From Prorocentrum cordatum (Eukaryota > Sar > Dinophyceae > Prorocentrales > Prorocentraceae), in contig CAUYUJ010014556.1 in NCBI GenBank assembly GCA_963575745.1, forward strand, positions 210,001 to 274,000: a stretch of 64,000 nt of DNA. Reading direction: 5' to 3'. A program made the position numbers and the translations under genes. How positions within the stretch are numbered: position 1 is the stretch's first letter; the number at the start of each line of letters is the position of its first letter. Under the pieces are notes generated by a model. It was not told the DNA's origin. It did no database searches and worked only from the letters and a program-made list of their open reading frames with translations. Positions 41,285 through 50,945 of this stretch are shown one piece after another.

Positions 41285-42193
41285 GCCGCGGCAGTGGGAG
41301 CCGACTCGCTGATGCGGGTGACGGTCTTTTTGGCCCTGAGTCTGAGGCCCGACCTCGGACACGACGCCGCCATGACATACCTCGGAGAGTCGCCGTTCAT
41401 CACAGACGCTAAGTGCCTCTACGACGCCTCGCGGTCGGCTACGGCGGGATTGAGCATCGCGGAGAAGAGGGCGGCCGTCGAGGTGAAGATTGTGAACGAG
41501 CAGCTGGCGGAGGTCAACGCTAGGTGGAAATGGGTGAACGCCCGGCAGCAGATGGCGGACGGACTCACCAAGCTTTCGGCGCGCCAGATGACGGCAGATG
41601 TGTTGCGCTGTGGAGTTCATGCCTTGCGCTACGACCCCGACTTCGTGGCCGGCAAGAAGCTCGCCAAGCGCGCGATGGAGCAGCGCGAGAAGGAGCTGGA
41701 CCAGGCAGGAGAAGAGTTTCTCGACACCTTCGAGAAGGAGCCCGTGGCGAAGGCGAAGGCCAAGGCCAAGACGCGCCATTTTGGCGCGAGTGGAGCTCGT
41801 TTGGCAGCTACGTTGGCGGCTACTGGAGCGACAGGCTCTGGAGCTGAGTTGGTACAGTATACGCCCAGCGGCGTCGAGCTGTTCAACCCACCGATCAACG
41901 ATGACTGGAACAACCTGCTGGTGAAGCTGGCCATGTTCGGATTCATGATGGCGATGCTCGTGGCTTTTGGCTGTGGATTCTGGGTCGGCACCTGCTGGTC
42001 ACGCTGGATTAACACGGACACGGAACAGAAAAACATCAAGCCGCTGGAGCCAGAGACCGAGTCGCACCCCAGCAAGACGGAGAAGCGCTACGCCGAGGTG
42101 ACCGAGATGATGACGACAAGTGTGAACACCAAGCAGCCCAGCCAGAAGAAAGTGCGCCACATGATGTGCCGGTCTCGGTGCCGCTACAACTAG
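41095..42193 (+). pseudogene. Copia element 2 RNase H and membrane-anchored extension
   Basis: RNase H acidic residues: 'GGYSDASWASRPDGSSKGGY', 'RSSLSAEA' and 'FITDAKCLYDA', with 'WVNARQQMADGLTKLSARQM' at its end. A TAG at 41,282-41,284, just after the AEA, interrupts the frame; relatives normally have Gln there, so CAG to TAG is likely. After RNase H the same frame runs on for about 180 residues with a Lys/Ala linker. A strongly hydrophobic segment of about 25 residues follows at 41,916-41,995 (a likely transmembrane helix), then a charged tail ending at 42,193. Whether this is an envelope-like part, or only a C-terminal anchor common in these elements, is not known. Confidence 0.8.
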
Positions 42194-42650
42194 GACGTGC
42201 AGACGCCGAGGTTCCAGCTGCCCGAGTACGCGCATGGAGCTTTTGTCGGATAGAAGAAGACGACGGGGACCCAGCCTATGGCGACGTGGCGGCGCTGCCG
42301 CAGGAGCTGATGTGCATCGATATGCACACCTTGACGAGCGCCCACGAGGCGCGGACCTGCTTGTCCTGTGAGATCGACCGATCGCCCGGCGTGCTGTAAT
42401 ACTTAAGGAGATATATGTCGCTGACGCGACCGCCGGTATGTTTCACATTCGAGTCTGACTGGCTTGTGCAGGGGACCTGCGGTGACAGTGATGTTTTATC
42501 CGTGTTTTTGTTTCGGTCTCGTTCCCGAAAGCTTGGAATTTTCAGCTTTAGTTTGAGTTTGCAGTTTGAATATCCTGGTAAACGTCCGGGGAGTCCTGAG
42601 TTTAGGCAGTGTGATTTGTAATGCATCTGTGCTAGCTCCTTTTCCGCCCG
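42194..42650 (+). other. Element 2 3' untranslated part
   Basis: A short frame (42,166-42,399) with 'CIDMHTLTSAHEARTCLSCE' (one CxxC) may be the shifted end of the polyprotein. 'tgatgttttatccgtgtttttg' and T-rich sequence follow. The 30 bases before the LTR are pyrimidine-rich, not purine-rich, so no polypurine tract is called. Confidence 0.5.
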
Positions 42651-42868
42651 TGTCAATATCACCCATGTTTTATTGAATTTCTAATTTGTGTATGAAGTGT
42701 CAGTCGGATTGTTTATTAGCACAGCTTACGATTGTTGTTGTACCGCTGCCGTTTGATGTTCAGGGGCCCCTGAGTCACAGGAAAAGGTTGCGTATCCTTT
42801 GCCAGATTATCCAGATAATCGAATCACTTACACCCGAGACAGACTTAGTGTGCTGCCATCGGTTGAGA
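42651..42868 (+). repeat. Copia element 2, 3' LTR
   Basis: 218 bp, starts TGTCAATATC and ends CGGTTGAGA. Compared with the 5' LTR, about 12 substitutions and one 2-bp indel (ACAC against AC near the end). Confidence 0.92.
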
Positions 42869-43028
42869 AGCCTCAGCCTGCCTCGGCCTCAGCCTGCGTC
42901 AGCCTCAGCCTCAGCCTGCCTCAACCTCAACCTGCCTCAGCCTCAGCCTCGGCCTGCCTCGGCGTGCCTCAGCCTCAGCCTCAGCCTGCCTCGGCCTCAG
43001 CCTGCCTCGGCCTCAGCTTGCCTCACCT
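42869..43028. repeat. CAGCCT satellite, right part
   Basis: Continuation of the array at 34,276-35,182. Its first five bases form the right target-site duplication. It ends where the 72-bp repeat begins. Confidence 0.92.
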
Positions 43029-43440
43029 CGGGCATTCAAAATATGGCACAGGACTGGTGTTCTGGGAGCACGAAGATCACGAAGTGGCCCACAAGTGGCT
43101 CCGGGCAATCAGAATATGGTACAGGAGTGGTGTTCTGGGAACGCGAAGAACACGAAATGGCCTACAGTTGGCTCCGGGCATTCAAAATGTGGCCTGGGAA
43201 TGGTGTTCTGGGAACACGAAGAACACGAAGTGGCCTACAGTTGGCTCCGGGCATTCAAAATATGGCCGGGGAGCGGTGTTCTGGGAACGCGAAGAACACG
43301 AAGTGTCCTACAGTTGGCTCCAGGCATTCAAAATATAGCCTGGGAATGGTGTTCTGGGAACACGAAGAACACGAAATGGCTTACAATTGGCTCCGGGCAT
43401 TCAAACTGAGGCCTGGGAATGGTGTTCTGGGGAGTCCCCG
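43029..43440. repeat. ~73-bp minisatellite, six copies
   Basis: The unit begins 'gggcattcaaaatatggcc' and ends 'gtggcctacagttggctcc'. Starts lie near 43,029, 43,103, 43,177, 43,250, 43,323 and 43,396. Copies are similar but not identical. Frames across it (Gly/Asn/Thr/Trp repeats) are artefacts. Confidence 0.92.
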
Positions 43441-43582
43441 GATCCTCCCCGGCACCCGCGCAAACCCCCTTGGGGAGTCAAGATGCTCTCTTTTGAGCGC
43501 ACTAGAAACCTATCAGTCTTCGCTGTTAGGTAAAAGCACGCGTGTATGTATGTATGTATGTCTGTACGTATGTATGTACGTA

Positions 43583-43629
<47 letters not shown>

Positions 43630-43656
43630 ATGTATGTATGTATGTACGTATGTATG

Positions 43657-43690
<34 letters not shown>

Positions 43691-43939
43691 TGTACGTGCA
43701 TATGTATGAATGTATGTATGCATGCATGCATGTATGTCTGTGTGTACATGGGGTATATCGGTGTAGATATGTGTCCGTGGAAATCTGCATATGTGCCAGG
43801 TCCCCGCAGGCGGCCTGGCGTCGCCCCCGAACTGCTCCAGGCTCACGTTCCGTTCCTCGCGCTCCCCCCGCGGCCCAGGGCAGCGGATGCCACGGGGGAA
43901 GCGAGCATCACACATGGGCACGAGAGACCTAGTAGGAGG
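43441..43939. repeat. (TATG)n/(TCTG)n microsatellite and flanks
   Basis: Tetranucleotide repeats at 43,543-43,745: TATG, then nine or more TCTG, then TATG. Flanks 43,441-43,540 and 43,750-43,940 look unique and carry no clear gene. Confidence 0.85.
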
Positions 43940-43953
43940 AGAAATAAGGGAAA

Positions 43954-44130
43954 CTGGGCATGCGTTAGCATGGATAGAAGGATCCGTGGATCTGGCGCGG
44001 GGGCACCAAATCCACGGTTCGGGAAAACCACGCGCGAAACATGAAGCCAATGCCGCCTGATCTGGCGACAGAGCGCGTCGATATGGAGATAGGTGCTGTC
44101 GCTAATCCACGTGCTTGGACCCATGCGTTT
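43954..44130 (+). repeat. Palindrome element, copy 1
   Basis: ~170-bp element also found at 58,174 and 58,729. Shared blocks: 'ccgtggatctggcgcg', 'gaagccaatgccgcctgatc', 'gagcgcgtcgatatgga' and an end 'acgtgcttggacccatg'. The central palindrome is mutated here. It is followed by a GGAG/GAG purine tract (44,140-44,280), as are the other two copies. Confidence 0.8.
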
Positions 44131-44285
44131 CCCCGAAAAAGGAGGGGGAGAAGGAGAAAGAAAACGAGGAGGAGGATGAGTAAAAGTGGGGCGGGGGAGG
44201 TGGAGACGGAGGCTGAGGCGTAGGAGGAGGAGGCGGATAATAATAATGAGGAGGAGGAGAGGAACAGGAGCAGGAGGAGGAACCC
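44131..44285. repeat. GAG-rich purine tract
   Basis: GGAGGGGGAG and GAGGAGGAG triplets with short interruptions, immediately after palindrome element copy 1. Confidence 0.85.
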
Positions 44286-46600
44286 ATGAGACTACGAGTG
44301 CATTCTACTAAACCAGTGGGCTGGTACGGCACGCGTAAAACCCGACCATCACCAGGGACTAACTCCCCAACGCATTACGAGCTGATCGCCCCGATGTCTG
44401 ATAACCCCATGTGGCCCCGCATACTGTACCACCTGTTCCCCATACCCGCCCAGGTCTTATGTACATCACCCACAACGAGCGCAACCCCAATTTCATGCGC
44501 TGACAACCCACGTTCGAACTGCCCAACCCCAGCGGACTATACTTCAACTTCAGACCACCCCTACATATCAGAATGCGTGGCGGACTCAATATACCTACTG
44601 ACATTCCAGCCGGCCATCCACACCAGGACTTTGTACAAAACCAACCAACCCGCAGAGACTCGCAACATAGAGAGAAGACACTACGAGCATGAGGACGTAC
44701 TACGATTCATCTGCACAGGGTACACGATTGACGCCACCTCAGCAGCGGATGCCCACCCTGACTTTCAAGACCAAAAAACGACACACGACCCGACGCCACC
44801 TACGAGTACCTGCAACCCCCACCAGCGCAAATACCAACGCCACCAGAACAGCCAGCGGCACAGCAGCAACCAACCCCAAGTCTCCACATAATCCTTGGGC
44901 AAACATACCCGATTTGATCTATGACACACCAGACTCCGACGCCAGCCTAGACAACGACGACCCATGGGCAAGGGTGAGCGGGGCAGCAAACACACGCAAG
45001 TTCTACCTCACCTCGTTGCAGCCGAACAAATACCACGACATGCAGTGCCCGAGCGGATGGACTGCATACTATCACAACGCCAGCGACGCGGATACTGATG
45101 GCTATGGCGACGATCGGTGGCACCAAGCGCTGTACTACCACGAACGGACCAACACTTACACGTACACATTCCCCAACGGCGACCTACTTCTACCTGTGCG
45201 GAGCGATGTCTGACAAATTCGACAACGAGCTCTTCGTACACCAAGACGGAAACCACTACCTACCACATCCCCCACTACGACCGACTCGAGGGCAACGCTA
45301 CTATCGACTTTCCAACCACCACCCGCGACCACCACCCGCGACACAAACCAAATACCTCAAGCTTAAGGACGCTGTGCACGCCGACACCTTTTTACCACCA
45401 CCCAAACCTCCAACGCGACTGGCCTTATCCCGATGCGGAATCGACATGGGCGCATTCGCGGGCTACTGCCGCAGCAACGCGGCATCCCGCCTAGCAGTAA
45501 CTACCACCAGTCAGCATTTCCAAACACTTATGACAAGTGGACAAGCACCACTGGACAGCAACAGTATCGCAGCAATGCAGAAGGTAGCGCAGTGGCTCCA
45601 CGCGTGCCACAGCATCGACAACAAGATGAAGTACGACTGGGCGGCCAACGTGTACGAAACAGCAGCACTCCTACAACAAATCTGCAATCCAACGACAGCC
45701 CCCAGCGCTACCAGGCCTGCGCCGCCAACAAACAACTACAACACAAGTGAAGAGGAGACTCCGCCAACCGCCAACACGACGGATGACAGACCAGCAGCAC
45801 AACCTAATCCATCCCCAACCAAGCCTGAGCCACCTGCCAAGGAACGACCACCTATACTGTGCCCCCCAACTACAAACGAGACCACCCACGGGCAGGCAGC
45901 AGCTCCTGCACCACCTCCGACCAAGCATGCACCACCAACCAAAACAACACCACCATTGCCATTCACTTGCTTCACCAACAAGCCACCTCCACTTACGAAG
46001 ACCACCCGCACCATCCACAGCCCAACCGCAAACGCACCTGCAATACCACAGACCGAGGCTAACACCACATGGCCACCTACAACAAAGGCAGCCGTACCAG
46101 TGCACCCACCGCCTCCAATACTCGAAATAACCAATTTGTCTGCCCGCTCTACGAAGACATTCAGACGCAGCGATGGCTACAAGAGGTGCGGGTGCACCGC
46201 CTCGCGCCGCAGATATAAGCCGCTTTGCAGATATACTTCCCAGCTCAGGTACGCCAGGAGCCCTCTATGCACGCTATCTACGTGCAGCGCATTGTGACGG
46301 ACAGCCGTGGACGCATCTTCGCGCGTAACACAGGGGGCCCGCGCGTCCAAGGGGTCATCGACGCAATGCGCTCGCACCAGACACGATGCGAGCAATGGCT
46401 CGCCAGCCTTCACGCGCGCAGCTGCCGGCAAGGCGCGCCTTCAAGGAAACGCCACCGTGCAAGGCAATACCGCGACTATACAAGGCACTTCCGAAACCCA
46501 TGCCGCGGGTCAACGGACGCGACAACAACAACAACAACAACAATTACTAGCACGTGGGGACACTCCGTTCTCACCAGTGCCAGGGTTTTCATAGGAGGCG
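44286..46600 (+). pseudogene. Unrecognised Pro/Thr/Gln-rich gene, broken into several frames
   Basis: Protein-like stretches run through all three plus frames. Early parts have 'YLTSLQPNKYHDMQCPSGW' and 'YYHERTNTYTYTFPNGD' (about 45,000-45,180, faintly WW-like: two aromatic-rich strands), then 'GAMSDKFDNELFVHQDGNHY'. The longest frame (45,098-46,297, 399 codons) contains a helical part, 'GQAPLDSNSIAAMQKVAQWL' and 'YDWAANVYETAALLQQICN', then 120 residues of Pro/Thr/Lys linker. A later frame has 'MHAIYVQRIVTDSRGRIFAR' and 'GVIDAMRSHQTRCEQWLASL'. It ends at a CAA microsatellite. At least three frameshifts or unseen introns. Function unknown; it could be a repeat-family gene. Confidence 0.45.
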
Positions 46601-46775
46601 GGCAATACCCCCACTTTGTGGGGGGGCCGGTTCAAGCTCTACCACATTTCCAAACGACTCTTCGCCACCACCCACACCCAGCTTCCCGCCCTATGACGTT
46701 CGGACACTTCACTTCGTGGCCTGCGGACGACCTTGGCTACTACACTGGCGCATGGGTACAGTGACTTGTTGTGGT
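46515..46775 (+). repeat. CAA microsatellite with ~235-bp duplicated segment, copy 1
   Basis: (CAA)n at 46,518-46,540, then a segment starting 'actagcacgtggggacac' that recurs nearly identically at 49,909-50,105, also directly after a CAA repeat. Only a few substitutions separate the copies, so duplication is recent. Confidence 0.88.
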
Positions 46776-47194
46776 AACATTTTCTGTAAGCTAGCTTAGT
46801 ATACGACTTTTCCCCCTGTTCCAACACTGGACACCTGTACTGGTTTTTCGTGGTAACATGTTCCTGACGCTAGAATAGGAAACCACGGTAAACCAGTACG
46901 ACGCCGGTACTGTCTGTAGGTCCTACAATGATATGGACTGCTTTGGCTGGTGAGGCGCTAGCGTCTGATACGACGTTTTTCCGTTTCTGTACCACACAAG
47001 CGAAGACACTTATTTTGAGTGGTACCACGTGGGTGGCGCCAGCATACCACAGGACTTGTTTCCGTTGTTGTGAGACGATACATGCTCATTCTTGTTCTGT
47101 GGTTGTCGTTCCGGCCTCAATGTGCAATACTGGCTCATTCGTCTACGAAATACACGTGAGTAGCTCTCTCTGGTTGGAGGTCCTGCTGGTTGTG
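46776..47194. other. Spacer with GGTAACA / CCAGTAC motifs
   Basis: 'tgtggtaacattttc' and 'cgtggtaacatgttcc' occur about 75 bp apart, and 'acgccggtact' / 'ctgtactggt' pair in opposite orientation. No gene supported, although the plus frame stays open here. Confidence 0.4.
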
Positions 47195-47440
47195 GTTGTC
47201 CCGATGGTTGTCGCGATGATTGTCCCGATGGTTGTCCCGATTGTTGTTCCTATGGTTATCCCGATGGTTGCCCCGATGGTTGTCCCGATCGTTGTCCCGA
47301 TGGTTGTCCCGATGGTTGTCCCGATGGTTGTCCTGATGGTCGTGGTTGCCCCGATCGTTGTCCCGATGATTGTCCCGATGGTTGTCCCGATGGTTGTTCC
47401 GATGGTGGTCCCGATGGTTGTCCCGATGGTTGTCAGCGAT
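47195..47440. repeat. 12-bp CCGATGGTTGTC minisatellite
   Basis: About 19 units of 12 bp. As 12 is a multiple of three, one frame reads as Val-Pro-Met-Val repeats and the opposite strand as Thr-Ile-Gly-Thr repeats. Neither looks like part of a gene. Confidence 0.93.
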
Positions 47441-47611
47441 GCCGGATCCTCATGCCCCCCGCCGGAGGAGGAGGAGGGGGAGGAGGAGGAGCAGGACAAG
47501 GAGGAAAGGAGAGAAGGGAGAAAGGAAGGAGGGGCGGGAACGGCGCTTGCACGCCCACCCACCGTCTTTTCCCCGCCGCGGCTCTGGACACATACGTGCT
47601 CTGGAGACATA
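47441..47611. repeat. GGA-rich tract and short spacer
   Basis: GGAGGAGGAG purines at 47,465-47,535, then mixed GC-rich sequence up to the stop of the minus-strand gene. Confidence 0.7.
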
Positions 47612-48890
47612 CTAAAGAGACGAGTCCCTGTGCTCATCATCTTCTGGCATACGCCTGTCTCTGATGGCGCGGATCGGGCGCAATGCTGCCAGCTGGGCTC
47701 CTGCCAGCAATACATCAGGGGCCAAGTGTCCAAGCGCGGTGCCGATGCGCCTCCTCGCGGATGCATCGCCCGCGCGTGCGTGGGGCGCCAATGCCGCCAG
47801 GGCGCCCTGGACGTGCGCCGGCATACCCAGATCCACCTGGTAATCCATGACATTCCCATACTCGGACTGCCCGAAAGAACGCCATACTGGCATGTGCCAC
47901 CAATGGTCCTGTTTCGGGAAATAGGTGATACCATCCTTGACGTCGTCGGAGGCATTCCACAGAGCCATAGATGGCGGCTCCATACCCATGGATCCCGTGT
48001 GTGTTGCCACAAATACATCCAGGCTCGCCATGCGCCTGTATGACAGACCTGATACCACCTCGGAATGCACGTGAATGGTACTTCAGCCCTGGATATACCG
48101 CGCGCATGTGGCCACCAAGTGCCGCGTCGAGCTTTTCAGCCGTGTCATGCTGCAAAGGTCCAGAGTCAGGGTGATACTTCACGTGCCATTGCCTCAAAAC
48201 CATACCGCTGACAGCGACGGGAGGATCGCTCTCCGAGAGAAGCTGCGAGAGGACCTCCGCGGCGGCCTCGTCGGCGAAGCTCTCCCGATACTGATTGAGT
48301 CGAAGACGCTGGCCTATGCATTCCTCCACAGCTTGGGCAGTATTCAATGCTCCCTTGGCGCCCCACTCCGTGCTGAGCCACTTCTGGCATACCCTGGCGT
48401 CAGCAGATACAGATAAATGTCCCGGGAGCCACTGCTTCAAGACGGCCCCGCCAGTAGTCCCCTCGGGCATGTCTGTGCGAATGCGTTCTCCATACCAGGT
48501 CTCCAGATGGCCAGCGTTCTGCACTTTGACAAGCGTCTCTTTGGAAGAATACTGCAGTAGCCACGCCGTTGCGACCCTATCTGGCACATATAGTGGTGGA
48601 TCCAACTGTCGAAGCGCCCCGCATAATTTGAATGCTGTATTATACTCGATGCCCAGGTGGCGGATGGCAGAGCCGTGCTGCTCCTCCAGCTCCTTGGCGC
48701 TAGAAATACTGACCTTGCCAGGCACAACCCGATACTTGCCCCACCAAGTCTTGCACGCCTGGTGACTGGCCTGGATACCCTTTGCAACGAGCGCCTGATG
48801 CAAATGATACGGGCTGCCGCAGTCAGCCAAGGGAGGCCGCGACAGCTCTGGGCCATACTGGTCGTCAAGGGCTTTCGCCGACAAAGCCAT
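47612..48890 (-). pseudogene. Protein with ~60-residue W/Y repeats, frameshifted
   Basis: The best non-transposon protein in the window. From Met at 48,890 about five repeats of ~60 residues follow. Each has an 'A..L...YG..L/I R' start, a helix with 'A..L...L', a 'P.L.V' turn and an end 'W...Y'. Examples are 'SSAKELEEQHGSAIRHLGIE', 'DPPLYVPDRVATAWLLQYSS', 'NAGHLETWYGERIRTDMPEG' and 'CQKWLSTEWGAKGALNTAQA'. After about residue 280 the frame breaks (near 48,030-48,070). It resumes in another frame as 'SLDVFVATHTGSMGMEPPSM', 'VKDGITYFPKQDHWWHMPVW' and 'GQSEYGNVMDYQVDLGM', stopping at 47,612. I know similar repeats only as uncharacterised dinoflagellate proteins. A small helix-turn-helix-like repeat is possible but unproven. 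The start is uncertain; the frame is open upstream to 49,343 through repeat DNA. Confidence 0.65.
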
Positions 48891-49003
48891 GACCCATCCA
48901 AGAACACAGGCGATACCTTGATCCGAGATGGCTACGGATGTGACAGTGATCAGTGATTTTGTTCGATGACGTGGTGACGCACGGACTTGTTGTGGTAACA
49001 TGC

Positions 49004-49036
<33 letters not shown>

Positions 49037-49304
49037 CATGTGTCCCGCATGGTATTTTTTGCAAGGGATTGTGGCCCCTGGCAGGCGCGCGAACGCCGTT
49101 GAAAGAGCGTGCGAAAGTAGCTCGCGCGAGCTCATGTAACATAAATGTTGAAAAACCATTTGTTTTTAAGGATTCGGACAGCGCGCGCGGGTAGAAATTT
49201 GGAAAATCCGTGCACGTGTTTTTCGAGGACCTACGGTGCGATTCGTGCGATTTTATGATACGCGGTGCTGAAATTCTTAAGAAACCCAATGGTGTTTGAA
49301 GATT
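48891..49304. repeat. GACGAC microsatellite and GCGCGC-rich dispersed repeat
   Basis: (ACG)n at 49,003-49,030, then a GCGCGC-rich repeat with 'cgcgcatgtgtcccgcatgg' and 'ttgaaaaaccatttg', similar to the blocks at 49.3-50.5 kb and related in style to 18.1-20.0 kb. No gene beyond the open upstream extension of the minus-strand frame. Confidence 0.65.
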
Positions 49305-49854
49305 TCGGCGTGCGCGCGCGAAGAAAAAACGAATGTGTCCCATATGGTATTATTTGACAGGGATGATGGCCCTGGCATGCGCGCAACCGTTGTTGCAGAA
49401 ATTCGAAGCACGTGAAAAAGTTGCTCGCAAGAGCCCGTTTGACAGAAATGTTGAAAAAAGTATTGGGGTTCCTAAGAAATCCGCAAGAGCGCGCGGGATG
49501 AATTTTTGAAACTTTTTTGTTTGAAAAACCATTGGGTTTTCATGTTTTTATGTTAAAATCGCTACGAAAACTAAGGTTTTGGAAGGATTCCATCTTGCGC
49601 GCGCGAGTGTGCACTTCGTGTCATTTTTTGCAAAGGATTCTTGAAGTTTGGTTATGTTAGAACAAGACATGTCATTTTATATTGTTTTTTGACAGGGAAA
49701 GCGGGCGTCAGCAAAACAACCGGATCCGGACTCCCCCGTTTTGCCTGAGACTTCCTTACGAAAGTGATGAAAATGTGGCTGCGGCCTAGGCGCGGCGAGG
49801 GGGGCGTGCATCAGGGGGCCCAACAATAATTATTCTTTAGAAATAATAATATTC

Positions 49855-49905
<51 letters not shown>

Positions 49906-50126
49906 TACTAGCACGTGGGGACACACCGTTCTCACCAGTGCCAGGGTTTTCATAGGAGGCGGGCAATGCCCCCACTTTGTGGGGGGGCCGGTTCAAGCTC
50001 TACCAAATTTCCAAACGACTCTTCGCCACCACCCACACCCAGCTTCCCGCCCTATGACGTTCGGACACTTCACTTCGTGGCATGCGGACGACCGTGGCTA
50101 CTATTCAGGGCCCCGCGGCCGACGAC
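49305..50126 (+). repeat. ~822-bp tandem duplication, copy 1
   Basis: Starts at 'gcgcgcgcgaagaaaaaacg' and contains 'aggttttggaaggatt', 'caaccggatccggactcccc', 'aataattattctttagaa' and a long (CAA)n (49,850-49,903). It ends with the ~235-bp segment also present at 46,540. Copy 2 begins at 50,127. Confidence 0.85.
49905..50115 (+). repeat. ~235-bp duplicated segment, copy 2
   Basis: Nearly identical to 46,540-46,770, joined at the left to a CAA repeat in both cases. It is absent from the second copy of the ~822-bp duplication, so it arrived by a separate event at the CAA repeat. Confidence 0.85.
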
Positions 50127-50700
50127 GACGGCGTGCGCGCGCGAAGAAAAAACGAATGTGTCCCGCATGGTATTATTTGACAGGGATGATGGCCCTGGCA
50201 GGTGCGCAACCGTTGTTGCAGAAGTTCGAAAAAGTTGCTCGCAAAAGCCCGTTTGACAGAAATGATTAAAAAGTGTTGGGTTTCCTACGAATCCGCAAGA
50301 GCGCGCGGGATGAAATTTTGACATTTTTTTTTTGAAAAACCATTGGTTTTTTTGATGTTTTTATGTTAAAATCGCTACGACAACTAAGGTTTTGGAAGGA
50401 TTTCGTCTTGCGCGCGCGAATGTCCACTTTACCTTATTTTTTGCAAGGGATTCTTGAAGTTTGGTTATGTTAGAACAAGAAATGTCCACTTTAGCTTTTT
50501 TTTTTTTGCAAGGGAAAACCGATCGTAACAACACAACCGGATCCGGACTCCCCCGTTTTGCCTGAGACTTCCTCACGAAAATGATGAAAATGAGGCTGCG
50601 GCCTAGGCGCGGCGGGGGGGTCGTGCACCAGGGGCCCCAACAATAATTATTCTTTAGAAGTAATAATGTTCAACAACAACAACAACAACAACAACGCATG
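50127..50700 (+). repeat. ~822-bp tandem duplication, copy 2 (partial)
   Basis: Repeats copy 1 from 'gcgcgcgcgaagaaaaaacg' to 'aataattattctttagaa' and a short (CAA)n at 50,674-50,695, with substitutions and small indels throughout. The reading frames are not conserved. Confidence 0.85.
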
Positions 50701-50945
50701 AACGATCTACAGCACGCGACAAAACACAGCAATGATACCATGCGAGGCAATGCCACGACTTCGACCGCAAGCGCCACGTGTGCTTCCATTGCCGCAGAAC
50801 GTGGACAACTGACTGACCTCCCCTCCCCTCTCAGCTATGCCGGCCGAGGGGCAAACTGCAATCTTACGGTGCTTCAATCTCCTTCCAAGGCTGCTTGCGC
50901 ACATTGCACCTGCCGCTGCCGTTTTTTTCCGCCGTGCCATGCTTA
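50701..50945. other. Spacer, no gene seen
   Basis: Mixed sequence with short frames only. Confidence 0.35.

Larger units (their letters stand above)
35183..42868 (+). mobile_element. Ty1/copia LTR retrotransposon, element 2 (complete ends, inactive)
   Basis: 7,686 bp from LTR to LTR with a 5-bp target duplication, inserted into the CAGCCT satellite. Order: 5' LTR, primer-binding site, gag, protease, PPC domain, integrase, RT, RNase H, then a C-terminal extension with a membrane segment, 3' LTR. Copia order is clear. The reading frame changes at about 36,390, 37,840-37,980, 39,940 and 40,565, with an in-frame TAG at 41,282. The integrase catalytic Glu and one RT catalytic Asp are replaced. 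The LTRs differ by about 12 substitutions and one 2-bp indel by eye, so it is younger than element 1 but not recent. No good polypurine tract is seen before the 3' LTR. Confidence 0.95.

Noticed and set aside
42686-43687. 333-codon plus-strand frame
   Set aside because: It strings together the LTR, the CAGCCT satellite, the ~73-bp repeat and a microsatellite.
46928-48043. 371-codon plus-strand frame with Val-Pro-Met-Val repeats
   Set aside because: Its core is a 12-bp minisatellite and its end lies antisense to a far better protein on the minus strand.
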